Numbered from the stretch's first letter, positions 9,797-20,015 are shown. The stretch is 64,000 nucleotides of DNA from Yaniella halotolerans DSM 15476 (GCF_000420805.1 NZ_ATVQ01000004.1:1-64000); one strand, 5' to 3'. The notes: generated by a model not told the origin, from the sequence alone. Numbers and translations are program-made.

Positions 9797-10258
9797 TTAT
9801 GCACTGGTTGTAGATCCTCCGGCAGCAGCGATCTTCTCGACTGCAGACTTGGAGAATGCATCAGCGGTAACGTTTACAGCTACCGAGATGTCGCCGGTGC
9901 CCAGCACCTTGACCGGCTGGTTCTTGCGAACCAAGCCTTTTTCCACGAGTGCGTCGACGGTGACGTCGCCGCCTTCTGGGAAAGCCTCGGACAGCTTGGC
10001 CAGGTTGACAACCTGGAAAGTGACCTTGGCTGGGTTACGGAAGCCGCGCAGTTTTGGAAGGCGCATGTGCAGCGGTAGCTGTCCACCTTCGAAGCCTGCT
10101 GGCACGGTGTTACGAGCACGCGTACCTTTGGTACCGCGGGTCGCGGTTTTACCGCCCTTACCCGATTCACCACGACCATAGCGCAGCTTGGACTTGTTAG
10201 AGCCTTTTGCTGGGCGTAGGTCGTGAAGTTTGATGGCGTCTTGTTGTTCTTCAGCCAT
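9797..10258 (-). CDS. rplO: 50S ribosomal protein L15
   Basis: L15 is a late-assembly large-subunit protein. The 153-residue sequence has the typical Gly/Lys-rich N-terminal arm ([10 protein letters not shown]) and [12 protein letters not shown]. It follows rpmD by two bases and is last in the spc operon before a strong terminator. Confidence 0.97.
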   Translation of the reverse strand: MAEEQQDAIKLHDLRPAKGSNKSKLRYGRGESGKGGKTATRGTKGTRARNTVPAGFEGGQLPLHMRLPKLRGFRNPAKVTFQVVNLAKLSEAFPEGGDVTVDALVEKGLVRKNQPVKVLGTGDISVAVNVTADAFSKSAVEKIAAAGGSTTSA

Positions 10259-10260
10259 TA

Positions 10261-10482
10261 CTAGACCTCCTCGACCTTTACCAGGTGGGACACGGCGTTG
10301 ACCATGCCCACGGTGACGGCGTCGGCCGAACGGGTAACGGAATTACCGATACCTTTCAGACCGAGTGACCGTAGGGTTTCACGATGCTGTGGTTTACGTC
10401 CGATTGCCGAGCGCACCTGGGTGATGGTTAGGTTTGCTGCGGATGGGGAAATGTTTTTCGGTGTCGAATCGAAGTTAGACAT
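10261..10482 (-). CDS. rpmD: 50S ribosomal protein L30
   Basis: The 73-residue protein has the L30 core (Ile-Thr-Gln-Val-Arg-Ser-Ala-Ile-Gly and Arg-Ser-Leu-Gly-Leu-Lys) after an N-terminal extension of about 16 residues. It lies between rpsE and rplO with two-base gaps, as in other actinobacteria. Confidence 0.96.
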   Translation of the reverse strand: MSNFDSTPKNISPSAANLTITQVRSAIGRKPQHRETLRSLGLKGIGNSVTRSADAVTVGMVNAVSHLVKVEEV

Positions 10483-10484
10483 TC

Positions 10485-11213
10485 CTATGCACCTGCCTTT
10501 TCTTCGGCACGCTTGGCGCGGTCTTCAGCGATCGTACGCAGCATGTAGCTTGGCGCAACTTCATCAACTGGGAGTCCACGACGAGCAGCGACCTCTTCTG
10601 GGCCCTCTAGCTGACGCAGAGCTTCGACGGTTGCACGCACAATGTTGATGGCGTTTGCCGAACCCATGGATTTAGACAGTACGTCATGGATACCTGCTGC
10701 TTCAAGTACCGCACGTACCGGACCACCGGCGATAACACCGGTACCAGCTGACGCTGGGCGCAAGAGTACAACACCAGCGGCATCTTCACCCTGTGACAGG
10801 TGAGGAATGGTGGTGCCAACCATTGGAACGCGGAAGAAGTTCTTCTTGGCTTCTTCTACACCCTTAGCAATGGCTGCTGGTACTTCTTTTGCTTTACCGT
10901 AGCCAACGCCAACCATGCCGTCGCCATCGCCGACAACGACGAGTGCGGTAAAGGCGAAACGACGTCCACCCTTGACCACTTTGGCAACACGGTTGATCTG
11001 TACAACGCGCTCCAAGAACTGATCGCGGTTGTCATCGCGGCCACCTTTACGTGAACCACGATCACCGCGGTCAGAACGCTGGCCACGACCTGATCGGCCG
11101 CCACGTTCTTGACGTTCGGTGCTCTGGCTTTCGGAGCCTGATGAGGTCTCCGATACAGACTCTTGAGTTGTTTCGGTTACCGTAGTGTCTTTTTCGTTAT
11201 TTGCTTCGGTCAC
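10485..11213 (-). CDS. rpsE: 30S ribosomal protein S5 with long RG-rich N-terminal extension
   Basis: S5 lines the mRNA entry channel and takes part in decoding accuracy. The core (from about residue 66, Phe-Leu-Glu-Arg-Val-Val) contains the double-stranded RNA-binding-like domain and the C-terminal domain. The first 65 residues or so are low complexity: a Ser/Thr/Glu part followed by many Arg-Gly/Asp-Arg-Gly pairs. The gene starts with GTG at 11213, overlapping the rplR stop by four bases. Total 242 residues against about 167 in E. coli. Confidence 0.97.
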   Translation of the reverse strand: MTEANNEKDTTVTETTQESVSETSSGSESQSTERQERGGRSGRGQRSDRGDRGSRKGGRDDNRDQFLERVVQINRVAKVVKGGRRFAFTALVVVGDGDGMVGVGYGKAKEVPAAIAKGVEEAKKNFFRVPMVGTTIPHLSQGEDAAGVVLLRPASAGTGVIAGGPVRAVLEAAGIHDVLSKSMGSANAINIVRATVEALRQLEGPEEVAARRGLPVDEVAPSYMLRTIAEDRAKRAEEKAGA

Positions 11214-11584
11214 AGCTGCAGTCCACCTTCCCGTGCGCCGTCAGCAACAGCGGCTATACGACCGTGGTATCGGTGACCTGCGCGGTCGAAGACCACCTGA
11301 GTCACGCCAGCGTCGTCTGCGCGCTGCGCGATGATTTCGCCTACTTTGCGGGCTTTTTCCGTTTTCTCGGCATCCAGTGCTCGCAGGTCAGCTTCCATAG
11401 TGGATGCTGAAACCAGGGTGACACCGGCTTCGTCGTCGATGACTTGAGCAAAGATGTGACGCGCCGAACGGTTCACTACCAGACGCGGACGTACCGCGGT
11501 GCCGTGAATCCGTTTGCGGACACGAGAGTGACGGCGACGGCGGGCAGCGCTTTTGCCTTTGCCTTTGATACTGACAGTTGACAT
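11210..11584 (-). CDS. rplR: 50S ribosomal protein L18
   Basis: L18 binds 5S rRNA and brings it to the large subunit. The 124-residue sequence has Arg-Arg-Arg-His-Ser-Arg-Val-Arg-Lys near the N-terminus and [11 protein letters not shown] at the C-terminus. It overlaps rpsE by four bases and rplF by one, showing translational coupling. Confidence 0.97.
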   Translation of the reverse strand: MSTVSIKGKGKSAARRRRHSRVRKRIHGTAVRPRLVVNRSARHIFAQVIDDEAGVTLVSASTMEADLRALDAEKTEKARKVGEIIAQRADDAGVTQVVFDRAGHRYHGRIAAVADGAREGGLQL

Positions 11585-12117
11585 TACTTACCTGCCTTTC
11601 CGGCCTTGCGGCGGATGGTCTCACCCTCGTAGCGAATACCTTTGGCCTTGTAAGGTTCGGTAATACGCAACTTACGGATGTTGGCGGCTGTTTCGCCGAC
11701 CAGTTGTTTGTCGATACCCGAGACGGTCACGGTGTTGCCTTCAATGGCGAACGTGATGCCCTCTGGGGCGGCGACGTCGATGCTGTGCGAGAAGCCCAGC
11801 TGCAATTCGATGTCATTGCCCTTTGCAACTACGCGGTAACCCGTACCGTGCAATTCCAATTTTTTGGAGTAACCCTCGGTTACACCGACGATCATGTTGT
11901 TGATCAGGGTACGCGTCAGACCATGCAGTGAACGTGATTCGCGTTCCTCGTCTGGGCGCATGACAGTAATAATGTTCTCTTCAAGCTTGGCTTCAATCGG
12001 GCCGTCAATTGACATGCCCAGCTCACCTTTGGGTCCTTTGACGGACACATCGGAGCCGTTGATTGCAACTTCAACGCCGGAAGGTACGGTGATCGGAAGC
12101 TTTCCAATACGTGACAT
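11584..12117 (-). CDS. rplF: 50S ribosomal protein L6
   Basis: L6 lies at the base of the L7/L12 stalk near the sarcin-ricin loop. The 177-residue sequence begins Met-Ser-Arg-Ile-Gly-Lys-Leu-Pro-Ile and ends with the conserved Tyr-Lys-Ala-Lys-Gly-Ile-Arg-Tyr and Arg-Arg-Lys-Ala-Gly-Lys. It follows rpsH and is coupled to rplR. Confidence 0.97.
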   Translation of the reverse strand: MSRIGKLPITVPSGVEVAINGSDVSVKGPKGELGMSIDGPIEAKLEENIITVMRPDEERESRSLHGLTRTLINNMIVGVTEGYSKKLELHGTGYRVVAKGNDIELQLGFSHSIDVAAPEGITFAIEGNTVTVSGIDKQLVGETAANIRKLRITEPYKAKGIRYEGETIRRKAGKAGK

Positions 12118-12135
12118 TGTTTTCCTTCCTTTCCG

Positions 12136-12534
12136 TTACCAGACGTAGGCGAGGACTTCCCCACCTACACCTTTGGAAGCTGCTTGACGGTCGGTCAGCA
12201 GGCCTGACGAGGTCGACAGGATGGCGATGCCCAATCCACCCAGCACATGTGGCAGGTTGTTGGATTTGGCGTATACGCGCAAGCCTGGTTTAGAGATGCG
12301 GCGTAGACCAGCAATGGAACGTTGACGCTGTGGACCGAACTTCAGGTCCATGACGAGGTTTTTACCTACGCGTGCGTCTTCTTCTTTCCAGTCGGTGATG
12401 TAGCCTTCGTTTTTCAGGATCTCGGCGACACCGGTCTTCAATTTTGAAGACGGCATGGTCACGACATCGTGATGCGCCGAGTTGGCGTTGCGCAGACGAG
12501 TTAACATGTCTGCGACTGGGTCGGTCATACTCAT
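12136..12534 (-). CDS. rpsH: 30S ribosomal protein S8
   Basis: S8 binds helix 21 of 16S rRNA and in E. coli represses the spc operon. The 132-residue protein carries [13 protein letters not shown] and [10 protein letters not shown]. It starts at ATG 12534 (a second ATG is two codons in). No rpsN is seen between rplE and rpsH, so S14 must be encoded elsewhere. Confidence 0.97.
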   Translation of the reverse strand: MSMTDPVADMLTRLRNANSAHHDVVTMPSSKLKTGVAEILKNEGYITDWKEEDARVGKNLVMDLKFGPQRQRSIAGLRRISKPGLRVYAKSNNLPHVLGGLGIAILSTSSGLLTDRQAASKGVGGEVLAYVW

Positions 12535-12607
12535 ATGTGGCTTTTGCCTTTTCTCGTTGTGGTTTCCTGAGTCGGTACACCGAAACAGGACCTATAACGT
12601 AGTTGGA

Positions 12608-13189
12608 TTACTGGTCTGCCTTGAACGGGAAGCCCAGAGCGCGCAATAGCGCGCGGCCTTCTTCGTCGTTTTTTGCGGAGGTGACGACGGTGATATCCAT
12701 ACCGCGTACGCGATCAATTTTGTCTTGATCGATTTCGTGGAATACGGACTGTTCGGACAGACCGAAGGTGTAGTTGCCGTTGCCATCGAACTGGCGTGGG
12801 CTGAGGCCTCGGAAGTCACGAATACGTGGCAATGCGAAGGTCACCAGGCGATCCAAGAATTCCCACATGCGGTCGCCACGCATAGTAACGTGCGCACCAA
12901 TTGGCATTCCTTCACGCAGTTTGAACTGTGCGATGGATTTCTTGGCTCGGGTTACCTGCGGTTTCTGACCGGAGATCTGTGTCAGGTCTGCGATGGCACC
13001 GTTAATGACCTTCGAGTCACGTGCGGCTTCACCGACACCCATGTTGACGACGATCTTTACCAGACCTGGAATCTGCATAACGTTCGAGTATTCGAAGTCT
13101 TTTTGCAGTTCTGCTTTAATTTCGTCCTGGTATTTGGTCTTCAGACGAGGTGTGACCTTTGGGGCTGCGTTTTCAGATACCTGGGTCAT
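12608..13189 (-). CDS. rplE: 50S ribosomal protein L5
   Basis: L5 binds 5S rRNA in the central protuberance. The 193-residue sequence contains Val-Val-Asn-Met-Gly-Val-Gly-Glu-Ala and Thr-Leu-Arg-Gly-type P-site loop residues (Val-Thr-Met-Arg-Gly-Asp-Arg-Met). Its ATG overlaps the rplX stop by one base. Confidence 0.97.
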   Translation of the reverse strand: MTQVSENAAPKVTPRLKTKYQDEIKAELQKDFEYSNVMQIPGLVKIVVNMGVGEAARDSKVINGAIADLTQISGQKPQVTRAKKSIAQFKLREGMPIGAHVTMRGDRMWEFLDRLVTFALPRIRDFRGLSPRQFDGNGNYTFGLSEQSVFHEIDQDKIDRVRGMDITVVTSAKNDEEGRALLRALGFPFKADQ

Positions 13190-13530
13190 TACAGCTCCTT
13201 TCCAGAGGCCTTGGCAAAGCGGACCTTTACGGTCTTGGTTTCGCCATCTACTTCGACTTCTTCAAAACGGTAACCAACGCGAGTCGGTTTTTCAGTTTCA
13301 GGATCAACGACTGCGACGTTGGAGATGTGCAGCATAGCTTCTTGAACTACGAGTCCACCTTCTGTCGAGCCGTCTGGGCCCTGTCCAGCGCGCACGTGCT
13401 TGGTGACACGGTTGACGCCTTCTACCAGTACCCGGTCTTCTTTAGGAAGTACGCGCAGGACTTTGCCCTGTTTGCCGCGGTCTTTACCTGAAATAACCTG
13501 TACGAGATCATCTTTTTTGATCTTAGCCAT
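13189..13530 (-). CDS. rplX: 50S ribosomal protein L24
   Basis: L24 is an early-assembly protein with a KOW motif ([13 protein letters not shown]). The 113-residue sequence is of normal length. It lies three bases after rplN and overlaps rplE by one. Confidence 0.97.
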   Translation of the reverse strand: MAKIKKDDLVQVISGKDRGKQGKVLRVLPKEDRVLVEGVNRVTKHVRAGQGPDGSTEGGLVVQEAMLHISNVAVVDPETEKPTRVGYRFEEVEVDGETKTVKVRFAKASGKEL

Positions 13531-13533
13531 GGG

Positions 13534-13902
13534 TTAAATCACCTCCGGTGCCAGCGAAACGATACGCATGAACTGCTTGTCACGTAGCTCACGGGCCACA
13601 GGGCCGAAGATACGAGTTCCGCGCGGTTCGTTATCCTGACGGAGGATGACGGCTGCGTTTTCGTCGAATTTGATGTAGGAGCCATCTGGACGGCGCACTG
13701 ATTTCTTAGCACGCACGACAACTGCCTTGACGACGTCGCCCTTTTTGACGGCACCGCCTGGAATGGCGTCTTTTACGGTAGCGACGATGACGTCGCCGAT
13801 TGATGCATAGCGGCGTCCAGAGCCACCGAGGACACGGATGGTGAGAATTTCCTTCGCACCGGTGTTGTCGGCAACTTTGAGCCGCGATTCTTGTTGAATC
13901 AC
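13534..13902 (-). CDS. rplN: 50S ribosomal protein L14
   Basis: L14 contacts 16S rRNA in an intersubunit bridge. The 122-residue sequence carries Ala-Asp-Asn-Thr-Gly-Ala-Lys and [10 protein letters not shown]. It starts with GTG at 13902 behind a GGAG site. It is first after an unusual 396-base spacer and may begin a separate transcription unit. Confidence 0.97.
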   Translation of the reverse strand: MIQQESRLKVADNTGAKEILTIRVLGGSGRRYASIGDVIVATVKDAIPGGAVKKGDVVKAVVVRAKKSVRRPDGSYIKFDENAAVILRQDNEPRGTRIFGPVARELRDKQFMRIVSLAPEVI

Positions 13903-14298
13903 TTGCTTACTCCTGCTTGTCTCGCTGGTTCTCGTCCCTCGGTTGGGCCGAGCCTTGCGGAACGGTCATGGAAATAGTCTTGCTGTGCTTACCCCCGACT
14001 AGGTGAGACGTATGTGGTCGACCTACACACAGAGGCAAGTCGTCACACAGTGCTTTTGAGCCGGGGCCGAGGCACGTTTGTGCAAGATGTTGTGCTTACT
14101 CTTCGTCAGATGCTCAGTGGATGGCCGAGCTATGAAAAGGGCACAGCTACAACAGCATACCCCAATGGTCATAGTTTTGAAAAATCGCAACCGACAGGGC
14201 AACAGTCATGGGATAGCGGTTACACCATCTGTTAAACACGCCATCCGCACCAGTTGCCTGATGCGGATGATGTGTACGTATTTACGTGAGCGTGTCGC
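13903..14298 (-). other. 396-base spacer between rpsQ and rplN
   Basis: No gene is supported here; short open frames on the plus strand have no recognisable features. An inverted repeat CATCCGCA..TGCGGATG lies at 14249-14276 directly after rpsQ and could be a weak terminator on the minus strand, though a U-tract is poor. Promoter-like minus-strand pairs include TTGCCT and CATACG, 18 bases apart, ending about 110 bases before rplN. A small hairpin CTCGG..CCGAG is at 13938-13952. The spacer probably separates two transcription units, but this is not shown. Confidence 0.4.
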
Positions 14299-14583
14299 TT
14301 ACTTGGCGCGTTCGACGATTTGTGTCAGACGCCAGTTTTTCGACTTCGACAACGGACGGGTCTCAGCTAGACGAACACTGTCGCCGATGCCGGCGGAGTT
14401 TTCCTCGTCGTGTGCTTTGACTCGTTTGGTCCGACGCATGATTTTGCCGTACAGAGCGTGCTGTTTGAAGTATTCGATTTCGACGACGATGGTTTTGTCC
14501 ATCTTGTCGGAAACGACTACTCCGCGCAAAGTTTTGCGGTAGTTACGATCTGGTGCGGCTGCGGTGTCAACAGACTCAGTCAC
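14299..14583 (-). CDS. rpsQ: 30S ribosomal protein S17
   Basis: S17 is a primary 16S rRNA binding protein with an OB fold. The 94-residue sequence has [15 protein letters not shown] and the Glu-Thr-Arg-Pro-Leu-Ser-Lys motif. It starts with GTG 14583 behind GAGGAA and ends before a long spacer. Confidence 0.97.
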   Translation of the reverse strand: MTESVDTAAAPDRNYRKTLRGVVVSDKMDKTIVVEIEYFKQHALYGKIMRRTKRVKAHDEENSAGIGDSVRLAETRPLSKSKNWRLTQIVERAK

Positions 14584-14600
14584 TGTGTTTCCTCCTCAGC

Positions 14601-14873
14601 CTACTTGCGGCTTTTCTTTTTGTCTTTGATGTCTTCTTCGCTGGCTTCGGTCTCTTCGCGGATACCAAGTTCGCGTTCGCGCAGCACGGTCATAATACGT
14701 GCGATGTCGCGTTTGACGACTTTGATACGACCGGTGTTTTCAATCTGACCGGTTGCCGCTTGGAAGCGCAGGTTGAATAACTCGGCTTTGGCTTTGTCGA
14801 GTTCTTCACGCAGACGAGCGTTGTCGTAACCGTCCAAAGCATCTGTGGATAGTTCAGGTGTACCCAATGCCAT
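14601..14873 (-). CDS. rpmC: 50S ribosomal protein L29
   Basis: L29 sits at the polypeptide exit and helps dock trigger factor and SRP. The 90-residue helical sequence contains [14 protein letters not shown]. It carries an extra Lys/Glu-rich C-terminal tail of about 20 residues compared with the E. coli protein. Confidence 0.97.
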   Translation of the reverse strand: MALGTPELSTDALDGYDNARLREELDKAKAELFNLRFQAATGQIENTGRIKVVKRDIARIMTVLRERELGIREETEASEEDIKDKKKSRK

Positions 14874-14875
14874 GT

Positions 14876-15292
14876 TTATTCACCACCCTCTCGGCGTACA
14901 ATGCGAGCCTTGAGTGGCAGCTTGTGTGCGGCCAGGCGAAGGGCTTCGCGTGCAACTTCATCACTAACGCCGGAGAGTTCGAACATGACGCGGCCGGGCT
15001 TGATGTTGGCTACCCAGAACTCTGGTGAGCCTTTACCGGAACCCATGCGAACTTCGGCTGGTTTCTTTGTCAATGGACGATCTGGGAAAATGTTGATCCA
15101 GACGTGGCCGCCACGTTTGATGTAACGAGTCATCGCGATACGAGCTGCCTCGATCTGACGGTTCGTGACATATGCGCGACCGGTTGCCTGTAGTCCCCAT
15201 TCACCGAACGATACTTCAGTGCCGCCTTTGGCCATACCTTTACGACCTGGACGGTGCTGTTTACGGTATTTTACTCGACGTGGGATAAGCAT
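14876..15292 (-). CDS. rplP: 50S ribosomal protein L16
   Basis: L16 lies near the A-site tRNA and peptidyl transferase centre. The 138-residue sequence begins [13 protein letters not shown] and has Lys-Pro-Gly-Arg-Val-Met-Phe-Glu. It overlaps the rpsC stop by one base (TAATG) and is followed by rpmC after two bases. Confidence 0.98.
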   Translation of the reverse strand: MLIPRRVKYRKQHRPGRKGMAKGGTEVSFGEWGLQATGRAYVTNRQIEAARIAMTRYIKRGGHVWINIFPDRPLTKKPAEVRMGSGKGSPEFWVANIKPGRVMFELSGVSDEVAREALRLAAHKLPLKARIVRREGGE

Positions 15293-16062
15293 TAGGCGTT
15301 GCCTCCTTGAGCGCCTGAGCGTGCGCCCTGCTGGGCGCCACCGCGACGACGGCGTGGACCACCACGACCACCGCGGCCACCACGGCCGGATGGCTGAGCT
15401 GCTTCTTGAGCTGCCAATTCTTTATCGGTGAAGTCGCCCTTGTAAACCCATACCTTGACGCCGATGCGTCCGAATGTGGTTTTGGCTTCGAACTGTCCGA
15501 AGTCGATGTTGGCACGCAAGGTGTGCAGCGGTACACGACCTTCACGGTAGAACTCGGTACGGCCCATGTCGGCACCGCCCAGTCGGCCGGATACCTGAAT
15601 ACGGATACCCTCTGCGCCACCGCGCATTGCTGACTGGATGGAACGACGCATTGCGCGGCGGAATGCCACACGTGCGGTGAGCTGTTCGGCAACACCTTGT
15701 GCTACCAGCTGTGCATCGAGTTCTGGTTTCTTAACTTCTAGGATGTTGAGCTGAATCTGCTTTCCCGTGAGTTTTTCGAGTTCACGGCGAATGCGATCAG
15801 CTTCCGCACCACGGCGACCGATGACGATACCAGGGCGAGCAGTGTGTACGTCTACGCGGACACGATCGCGGGTACGTTCGATCTCAACTTTGGAAATACC
15901 GGCACGTTCCATGCCATCCTGCAGCAGGCTGCGGATATGCACGTCTTCTTTGACGAAGTCCTTGTAACGCTGGCCAGCAACGCTGGAATCAGCGAACCAA
16001 CGGGAAACGTGATCTTTGGTAATGCCGAGGCGGAATCCGTGTGGGTGAATCTTCTGACCCAT
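15292..16062 (-). CDS. rpsC: 30S ribosomal protein S3 with RGG-type C-terminal tail
   Basis: S3 forms part of the mRNA entry channel and the ribosomal helicase. The 256-residue protein begins Met-Gly-Gln-Lys-Ile-His-Pro and has the KH motif Val-Ile-Gly-Arg-Arg-Gly. From about residue 226 a tail contains repeated Arg-Gly-Gly, four consecutive Arg and Gly/Gln-rich sequence. It is coupled to rplP by a one-base overlap and immediately follows rplV. Confidence 0.98.
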   Translation of the reverse strand: MGQKIHPHGFRLGITKDHVSRWFADSSVAGQRYKDFVKEDVHIRSLLQDGMERAGISKVEIERTRDRVRVDVHTARPGIVIGRRGAEADRIRRELEKLTGKQIQLNILEVKKPELDAQLVAQGVAEQLTARVAFRRAMRRSIQSAMRGGAEGIRIQVSGRLGGADMGRTEFYREGRVPLHTLRANIDFGQFEAKTTFGRIGVKVWVYKGDFTDKELAAQEAAQPSGRGGRGGRGGPRRRRGGAQQGARSGAQGGNA

Positions 16063-16434
16063 TTAGTTGGTCCCACCTTTCTGATCTTCATCGATTGCAA
16101 CGACCACGGTTACGTGGCTGGTGCGTTTGTTGATTTGGAAGGCACGTCCTTGAGCGCGTGGTTGAAAGCGCTTCATGGTTGGTCCCTCGTCAACGAAGGC
16201 TTCACTGACGAACAGTTCTTCTTCGTTGAAGGCCAGTCCTTCACGATCGGCTTTGTCCCGTGCGTTGGATACTGCGGATGCGAGTACCTTGTAGACGGGT
16301 TCTGAAGCGCCCTGCTGGGCGAACTTCAAAATGGCCAGGGCTTCATTCGCTTGCTTACCACGAACAAGGTCGACGACGCGCCGGGCCTTCATTGGCGTAA
16401 CACGCAAGTAGCGTGCAATTGCCTTGGCTTCCAT
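16063..16434 (-). CDS. rplV: 50S ribosomal protein L22
   Basis: L22 lines the peptide exit tunnel through its beta-hairpin. The 123-residue sequence has [14 protein letters not shown] and the tunnel loop [15 protein letters not shown]. It adjoins rpsC with no gap. Confidence 0.98.
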   Translation of the reverse strand: MEAKAIARYLRVTPMKARRVVDLVRGKQANEALAILKFAQQGASEPVYKVLASAVSNARDKADREGLAFNEEELFVSEAFVDEGPTMKRFQPRAQGRAFQINKRTSHVTVVVAIDEDQKGGTN

Positions 16435-16468
16435 TGCTTAATCCTCTCTTACGATCAGCCAACCGCTA

Positions 16469-16747
16469 TTAGCGGCGGCCTCTCTGGTCGTCCTTGGAGT
16501 GGCCGCGGAAGGTACGCGTTTGCGCGAATTCTCCCAGTTTATGTCCGACCATGGATTCAGTGATGAATACCGGCACGTGCTTGCGACCATCATGGACAGC
16601 GATGGTGTGACCCAGCATGTCCGGAATGATCATCGAGCGACGAGACCAAGTGCGGATAACGTTTTTGGAGCCCTTTTCGTTCTCAGCAAGAACCTTCAGG
16701 TACAAGTGCTGATCTACGTAGGGGCCCTTCTTCAGGCTGCGTGGCAT
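16469..16747 (-). CDS. rpsS: 30S ribosomal protein S19
   Basis: S19 works with S13 in the 30S head. The 92-residue sequence begins [12 protein letters not shown] and contains [15 protein letters not shown]. It lies 13 bases after rplB. Confidence 0.98.
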   Translation of the reverse strand: MPRSLKKGPYVDQHLYLKVLAENEKGSKNVIRTWSRRSMIIPDMLGHTIAVHDGRKHVPVFITESMVGHKLGEFAQTRTFRGHSKDDQRGRR

Positions 16748-16760
16748 CTGAGATCAGCTC

Positions 16761-17600
16761 CTATCGATTCTTCTTGCTTTTCGGACGACGACGCACGATG
16801 TACTGGTCGCTGGCCTTCTTAGGACGGCGTGTACGGCCTTCCTTCTTGCCGTTCGGGTTGGACGGGTGACGTCCACCTGATGTACGACCTTCGCCACCAC
16901 CGTGTGGGTGATCCACAGGGTTCATGGCGGCACCGCGGGTCTGCGGACGGACGCCTTTCCAGCGCATACGGCCAGCTTTACCCCAGGAAATGTTGATTTG
17001 TTCGGCGTTGCCGACTTCACCAACGGTGGCGCGGCAACGGATATCAACGTTGCGGATTTCGCCGGATGGGAGACGTAGCTGTGCGTACTTACCTTCACGA
17101 GCAACGAGCTGGATTGAAGCTCCAGCTGAACGTGCCATCTTTGCGCCGCCGCCTGGACGGAGTTCCACAGCGTGGATCACGGTACCCAGTGGCATGTTGC
17201 GCAGTGGCAGGTTGTTGCCTGGTTTGATGTCGGCGTTTGGGCCAGACTCCACCATGTCACCTTGCTTCAGACGAGCAGGTGCCAAGATGTAGCGCTTAGC
17301 TCCATCGACATAGTGCAACAGTGCAATGTTGGCAGTACGGTTCGGGTCGTATTCAATTTCTGCGACCTTGGCCTGGATGCCATCTTTGTCGTGACGACGG
17401 AAATCGACCAAGCGGTATTGACGCTTGTGTCCGCCACCACGGTGACGTGATGTGATGCGTCCGAGGTTGTTGCGACCGCCGCTCTTAGAGAGTGGACGTA
17501 GCAACGACTTTTCAGGCGCATTTCGAGTTATTTGTTGAAAGTCGGATACCGACGAGCCACGTTGGCCCGGTGTAACCGGCTTATGTTTACGAATTGCCAT
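16761..17600 (-). CDS. rplB: 50S ribosomal protein L2
   Basis: L2 is a primary 23S rRNA binding protein close to the peptidyl transferase centre. The 279-residue sequence has Arg-His-Arg-Gly-Gly-Gly-His-Lys-Arg and the conserved [14 protein letters not shown] near the C-terminus, including the functionally important His. It lies in the S10 operon between rplW and rpsS. Confidence 0.98.
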   Translation of the reverse strand: MAIRKHKPVTPGQRGSSVSDFQQITRNAPEKSLLRPLSKSGGRNNLGRITSRHRGGGHKRQYRLVDFRRHDKDGIQAKVAEIEYDPNRTANIALLHYVDGAKRYILAPARLKQGDMVESGPNADIKPGNNLPLRNMPLGTVIHAVELRPGGGAKMARSAGASIQLVAREGKYAQLRLPSGEIRNVDIRCRATVGEVGNAEQINISWGKAGRMRWKGVRPQTRGAAMNPVDHPHGGGEGRTSGGRHPSNPNGKKEGRTRRPKKASDQYIVRRRPKSKKNR

Positions 17601-17633
17601 AGTTATATTCCTCGATTAAGTGGTCTCCGGCCC

Positions 17634-17939
17634 TTACAGAACCGGACCTCCGAAGATGTCGATGGAACCTTCCTTCAGAGTGACGACCGCACGCTTGATT
17701 GAGTTGCGCTGGCCGTATCCGAAACGGGTACGCTGACGCTTACCCTCACGGTTCATGGTGTTGACTGAAGCCACTTTGACGTCGAAAATCTTTTCGATAG
17801 CCAGCTTGATTTCAGACTTGTTGGAACGCGGATCAACGACGAAAGTGTAACGTCCTTCGTCCATATCCGAGTAGCTCTTTTCGCTCACGACGGGAGCAAT
17901 GATCACGTCGCGCGGATTCTTATCAATGTTGGTGCTCAT
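17634..17939 (-). CDS. rplW: 50S ribosomal protein L23
   Basis: L23 is at the exit tunnel and docks trigger factor and SRP. The 101-residue sequence contains [12 protein letters not shown] and [10 protein letters not shown]. It follows rplD after 11 bases. Confidence 0.97.
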   Translation of the reverse strand: MSTNIDKNPRDVIIAPVVSEKSYSDMDEGRYTFVVDPRSNKSEIKLAIEKIFDVKVASVNTMNREGKRQRTRFGYGQRNSIKRAVVTLKEGSIDIFGGPVL

Positions 17940-17950
17940 GTGGTCTCCTT

Positions 17951-18559
17951 TTACTTCGCGCTTGCAGCGGCCACGAAGGCGTCGTATGCAGGCTTGGTAA
18001 AGACCACGTCATCAGCCTTCAACACGTCGTAGGTGTTGAGCTGATCAGCATACAGGGTGTGAACATGCTGCAGGTTACGAGTTGACAGCGCAGCGACGTC
18101 GTCGGAACGTTCGATGACAACTAGGAAGTTGCGACGTTCGTTCTGGACTTCAGCCAGTGCAGTCTTTGCAGCTTTTGTTGACGGGGTATCCTGTGCCACA
18201 AGTGACTCGATGACATGGATGCGTCCGTTACGGGCACGGTCAGACAGTGCACCGCGCAAAGCTGCGGACTTCATTTTCTTAGGTGTACGCTGCGAGTAAT
18301 CGCGCGGTTGTGGACCGTGGGCAATACCGCCACCAGTCATCTGAGGTTCGCGGATGGAACCCTGACGTGCGCGACCGGTACCTTTTTGACGAAACGGTTT
18401 ACGTCCACCACCAGAAACCTCAGAACGGGTTTTGGTCGAGTGCGTCCCTTGGCGTGCAGCAGCAAGCTGTGCGTTGACAACTTGGTGCATCAAAGCGACG
18501 TTTGATTCGACGTCAAAGAGCTCTGCTGGTAGATCCACCGATACTTTCTTGACAGCCAT
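17951..18559 (-). CDS. rplD: 50S ribosomal protein L4
   Basis: L4 lines the exit tunnel; in E. coli it also represses the S10 operon by binding its leader. The 202-residue sequence contains the extended loop motif [15 protein letters not shown]. It follows rplC after four bases. Confidence 0.98.
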   Translation of the reverse strand: MAVKKVSVDLPAELFDVESNVALMHQVVNAQLAAARQGTHSTKTRSEVSGGGRKPFRQKGTGRARQGSIREPQMTGGGIAHGPQPRDYSQRTPKKMKSAALRGALSDRARNGRIHVIESLVAQDTPSTKAAKTALAEVQNERRNFLVVIERSDDVAALSTRNLQHVHTLYADQLNTYDVLKADDVVFTKPAYDAFVAAASAK

Positions 18560-18563
18560 GGAG

Positions 18564-19214
18564 TTAGGCTCCCTTCACTGCATCGCGAACCAACACAACA
18601 CGGCCGCGAGGACCAGGTACTGCACCTTTGATGAGCAGCAAGTTGTTCTCTACATCGATGCCGTGCAGAGTGAGGTTCTGGGTGGTTGTTTTGACGTTGC
18701 CCATACGGCCTGGAAGTTTCTTGCCTTTGAAAACACGGCCTGGAGTGGCAGCGCCACCAACAGAACCCGGTTTACGGTGGTTCTTCTTCTGACCGTGAGA
18801 TGCGCCTGCGCCGCCGAAGTTGTGACGCTTCATGGCACCGGCGAAGCCCTTACCCTTGGAGTTCGCGGTGACGTCAATGAGCTGTCCTGCTTCGAACTGC
18901 TCAACGGTCAGGTCCTGGCCGAGGGTGTAGTCGACTACGTCGGAGGTACGGATCTCGACGACGTGACGACGCGGTGTAACACCGGCTTTGTCGAAGTGTC
19001 CGACCAATGGTTTGGAGACCTTACGAGGGTCAATTGCACCGTATGCAATCTGGATGGCAGAGTAGCCATCTACTTCGTCGTTACGAAGCTGGGTCACTAC
19101 GTTCGGCTCAGCCTGAACCACAGTCACGGGAATGAGGTTGTTGTTCTCGTCCCATACCTGGGTCATGCCGAGCTTCGTGCCCATGAGTCCCTTGATTTTT
19201 GGGGATATGGTCAT
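18564..19214 (-). CDS. rplC: 50S ribosomal protein L3
   Basis: L3 reaches into the peptidyl transferase centre. The 216-residue sequence has Gly-Thr-Lys-Leu-Gly-Met-Thr-Gln-Val and the loop [15 protein letters not shown]. It follows rpsJ after 23 bases. Confidence 0.98.
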   Translation of the reverse strand: MTISPKIKGLMGTKLGMTQVWDENNNLIPVTVVQAEPNVVTQLRNDEVDGYSAIQIAYGAIDPRKVSKPLVGHFDKAGVTPRRHVVEIRTSDVVDYTLGQDLTVEQFEAGQLIDVTANSKGKGFAGAMKRHNFGGAGASHGQKKNHRKPGSVGGAATPGRVFKGKKLPGRMGNVKTTTQNLTLHGIDVENNLLLIKGAVPGPRGRVVLVRDAVKGA

Positions 19215-19237
19215 AGTTCTCTCAGCACCTCCCTAGT

Positions 19238-19546
19238 TTAGAGTTTGATTTCAATGTTGACGTCCGCTGGCAGGTCGAGGCGCATAAGCGAGTCAACAGC
19301 CTTCGGAGTCGGGTCTACGATGTCGATAAGACGCTTGTGAGTACGCATTTCGAAGTGCTCACGGCTGTCTTTGTATTTGTGCGGAGAACGGATCACGGCG
19401 AACACATTCTTCTCAGTAGGTAGTGGAACCGGGCCTACTACCTGTGCGCCTGCGCGTGTGACCGTATCAACGATCTTCCGCGCTGAAGTGTCGATCACTT
19501 CGTGATCGTATGACTTCAGCCGGATGCGGATTTTCTGTCCCGCCAT
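19238..19546 (-). CDS. rpsJ: 30S ribosomal protein S10 (NusE)
   Basis: S10 belongs to the 30S head and, as NusE, links NusG to the ribosome and takes part in antitermination. The 102-residue sequence begins [15 protein letters not shown]. It is the first gene of the S10 operon, behind a long structured leader. Confidence 0.98.
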   Translation of the reverse strand: MAGQKIRIRLKSYDHEVIDTSARKIVDTVTRAGAQVVGPVPLPTEKNVFAVIRSPHKYKDSREHFEMRTHKRLIDIVDPTPKAVDSLMRLDLPADVNIEIKL

Positions 19547-19806
19547 GGCGTCTGCCTCATTTCCGTACTAGTTGAGTACCTGTCCCTGTGTACATGACTA
19601 CAGCAATTGCTGTCGCATGCTTTTGTTTTTGCTCATATGGTCGAATCCGTATACCGGGTTCCTCGGCCCTATGAGACCATCAAGTTTTTGCTCGCCAGAC
19701 ACTGCGTCATACACTGTCTGGGAAAGTTGACGTCTGCTCAAGAAGTAACGCCCTGGAACCAACTACTGCTGGCATTCCAGGCACAGCTGTTTTGAGCAAC
19801 CTGTCC
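19547..19806 (-). promoter_or_regulatory. S10 operon leader with stacked hairpins
   Basis: Between the candidate promoter and rpsJ lie about 250 transcribed bases. Two clear hairpins are present: CCTGGAA (19752-19758) with TTCCAGG (19775-19781), and CCAGACACTG (19695-19704) with CACTGTCTGG (19712-19721), nine of ten pairs. An ATGGTC/GACCAT pair further downstream could close a third. Such a leader suggests control by a ribosomal protein, as known for L4 in gammaproteobacteria; a regulator here is only inferred. Confidence 0.5.
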
Positions 19807-19836
19807 ATTATGACAGAAAATTGTGTGTATTGCGAA
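19807..19836 (-). promoter_or_regulatory. Candidate S10 operon promoter
   Basis: On the minus strand TTCGCA (19831-19836) and CATAAT (19807-19812) are 18 bases apart; the -10 matches five of six consensus bases. It lies after the tuf terminator and before the structured leader, which is where the operon promoter is expected. Confidence 0.6.
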
Positions 19837-19990
19837 TTCAACGGAGCAACGTGGTAGAACACACGATCTCCGCTTCTGACCGCTCCCTACCTTAGCAACA
19901 AGCTTCAACTTGCGCATCCTGGCGGACCAGACTCTACCGACCCGCCTCCGGTAGCGGGTACATGCGAGCAGAGAAGTTTTGAACAAAACA

Positions 19991-20015
19991 AAACCCCCGC
20001 ACATGGCGGGGGTTT
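19991..20015 (-). terminator. Intrinsic terminator after tuf
   Basis: AAACCCCCGC (19991-20000) and GCGGGGGTTT (20006-20015) form a perfect 10-bp stem with a 5-base loop. On the minus strand it is followed by TTGTTTTGTTC. It ends the str operon before the S10 promoter region. Confidence 0.9.

Noticed and set aside
14014-14542. Plus-strand open frames in and beyond the rpsQ-rplN spacer
   Set aside because: No ribosome binding site or recognisable sequence, and the longer one runs antisense through rpsQ.
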